A stretch of DNA of 64,000 nt from positions 8,866,001-8,930,000 of the forward strand of contig JAUJPP010000011.1 of the NCBI GenBank assembly GCA_030562195.1. Reading direction: 5' to 3'. The DNA comes from Nipponacmea schrenckii (lineage: Eukaryota; Mollusca; Gastropoda; Lottiidae). The notes beneath the pieces were generated by a model. That model did no database searches. It saw only the letters and a list, made by a program, of their open reading frames with translations, and was not told the origin of the DNA. This document shows positions 62,701 to 64,000 of this stretch, one piece after another (positions within the stretch are counted from its first letter, which is position 1; each line of letters starts with the position of its first letter). The position numbers and the translations under genes are program-made.

Positions 62701-63775
62701 TTTTTGTTATATTCTAGGGGCAGTAATACCTCTATACCAGAGTTATTAAAACAACAATCTAATAGAACACGTCCTGTAACCTCAAATACCCAGTCTCGAA
62801 CACGACCTTGGAGTGGAAAAAGACCCAACACAACTTCTGGTATCTCCAAACCACCAATAGGACCAACTAAACATGATCTCACAGCACCTATATCAGGTAG
62901 TTCAATACTTTGATACCTTTGACAATTATGTACAATTAGTATAAAGCATACAGTACTTATAATGATTTGGTGTGATGTTCTTAACTTGACACAATTATAT
63001 GGATAACAATTACTTTAATAAATAACTTGCAAATGTAATGAATATTAAAGTAATTGTTATCCATATAATTGTGTCAAGTTAATTATTACCCAGTTACTAA
63101 ATGGCACTAAAAGAAAGTGTGATGTTCTGTTTCTGATCCCTGCTCAGCTTGGTCCTGTTTCTCTGTTGTTTTGTGTGATTGTTGTCCAATCTGGATTTTA
63201 CTGCTGACTGTGCTCTTTCTTTCCATGCTGTAATCAGTCATACTATTTACTGCTTCTTTAATCTTTTTTTATTCTTTTTGTGTTGAGATTTTATGTTAAT
63301 TTGTTATTCTCTCTCCTCTCTGGTTGTATCTGATACTGATATTGTATTTTGTATTTCAGTAAGGGGAGCTAAATGTGATGCTACAACAGGTAAAGTGTTA
63401 ACACCATATACAGTAGATGATTGGTCTCAGAATAATGGCAGTGGTTTTACAACTGGTCAGTGATAATTTTTAACTTTTCAATCCAATTTATTAGATAGAT
63501 GGCAATTTTTGTTGGTATTATGTCAAAATGAATGTGTTCAAAAGATCTAACAATTTTAATTTGAAATTTTGTTTCTGTTTTTGCCTGATTTTAATAAAAG
63601 TCAAAAGTCTTTGAAAGTAATAGAATTTGTCTGATCCACATTTCTTCTTACCTATTACCTTAAGCATATTGATCTTATAAGAGATATTCAGGTTTTATAT
63701 TTATAATTTTAAAGAACATTATCAAGATTCTCCCAGAGCACCTGTTCCTTCTCCTGACTCTATACAAGACAAAGT
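59790..63775 (+). CDS. Uncharacterised protein, head-to-head with TTC16 (partial, 5 exons visible)
   Basis: Exons 59790-59867, 60458-60660, 62718-62896, 63360-63455 and 63715-63775 join with phases 0, 2, 1, 1 and end at a GTAAGT donor (phase 2), so the gene continues past the window. The start is ATGGACCCAAAATTTCATCT. About 205 residues are visible: an acidic N-terminus (MDPKFHLELDPEIVEQCDEV), a short helix (LAKLDQIKAKVYTIGL), a polar Ser/Thr/Pro-rich middle (RPWSGKRPNTTSG) and KVLTPYTVDDWSQNN. No signal peptide, membrane segment or named domain is seen. I do not recognise the family. The shared promoter region with TTC16 and the disordered basic middle make a cilia- or sperm-associated protein possible, but that is speculation. 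Confidence 0.7.
62375..62695. mobile_element. mariner-type MITE in an intron
   Basis: Starts TA-CAGTAGAACCTGTATT and ends TAATACAAGTTTGACTG-TA. The ends are imperfect inverted repeats flanked by TA dinucleotides, the Tc1/mariner target. Inside are the repeated phrases ggtctcttaatgaaggtggt and tctcttataagag. It is about 320 bp, with no transposase. Confidence 0.7.
62981..63082. repeat. Perfect 40-bp inverted repeat in an intron
   Basis: The left arm 62981-63020 (ttaacttgacacaattatat, ggataacaattactttaata) is matched base for base by the right arm 63043-63082 around a 22-base loop. In RNA it would form a 40-bp perfect stem. Confidence 0.95.
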
Positions 63776-64000
63776 GTAAGTGCAAGAATTTTTGATAAAG
63801 AATATATGACTGTTTTAATGAATTGTCTGTTCGTTGAAGTCATTTTCTGTTTTTTGGATAGTCAAGGGATTGTGGTACTTTCGATGTTTTTCATTCGGCA
63901 ACTCTGGGCAGTTTCCTTTGAACTGAATCTTCTTGGGATATGAGTTGAATGAACCTTCCTTTTTTCTAACTTTCCATTCCTGAAGAAAACCCAAACAAAT

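Noticed and set aside
1..64000. tRNA and rRNA genes
   Set aside because: No cloverleaf box A/box B pair or rRNA-like stretch was noticed by eye on either strand; a tRNAscan-SE run would be decisive.

Overview
The window is AT-rich animal nuclear DNA. It has small exons with clean GT/AG, phase-matched introns, metazoan genes (TTC16, profilin, PAN/fucolectin and somatomedin-B ectodomain proteins) and a dense load of DIRS-like, LINE, Harbinger, piggyBac-type, hAT-type and mariner-type elements. The tandem-core repeats that start with a 'ggacgtatattg' end and the DIRS-like families point to a lophotrochozoan, most likely a mollusc. This is inference; no species-specific marker was found.

Layout. 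1-1600: a decayed DIRS-like gag/RT on the minus strand, running off the left edge. 2604-2890: a 16-bp tandem repeat. 4623-5918: a complete three-exon gene (+) for a secreted PAN/apple + fucolectin-type lectin. 7525-11282: a four-exon profilin-like gene (-) whose first exon encodes a signal peptide; its introns contain a 2-kb interspersed repeat. 12080-15252: a decayed Harbinger transposon sitting in a 90-bp satellite. 15250-18530: a second degenerate DIRS-like element (-) with gag, RT, RNase H and tyrosine recombinase pieces, cut by the satellite. 18880-20895: a LINE relic with an inverted 3' end. 23760-25780: first array of a 33-bp satellite. 26745-29525 and 34367-36998: a tandemly duplicated two-exon gene (+) for a somatomedin-B ectodomain protein, with a 46-bp satellite and a second LINE relic between the copies. 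37400-41640: interspersed repeats and a 2-kb foldback element with arms of about 490 bp. 42216-43878: two MITEs. 46440-51000: the second, larger array of the 33-bp satellite. 50983-59520: TTC16 (-), ten coding exons plus a likely untranslated first exon; its tenth exon ends in the edge of the 33-bp satellite. 59790-63775: an unidentified gene (+), head-to-head with TTC16, five exons visible and continuing off the right edge.

TTC16 and its divergent neighbour share a promoter region of about 270 bp and may be co-expressed. The lectin and the somatomedin-B proteins look extracellular. The long uninterrupted reading frames in this window (up to about 700 codons) lie in satellites whose period is a multiple of three (90 and 33 bp) and are almost certainly not genes. 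Exon structures were built by hand from splice signals, phase and family resemblance.
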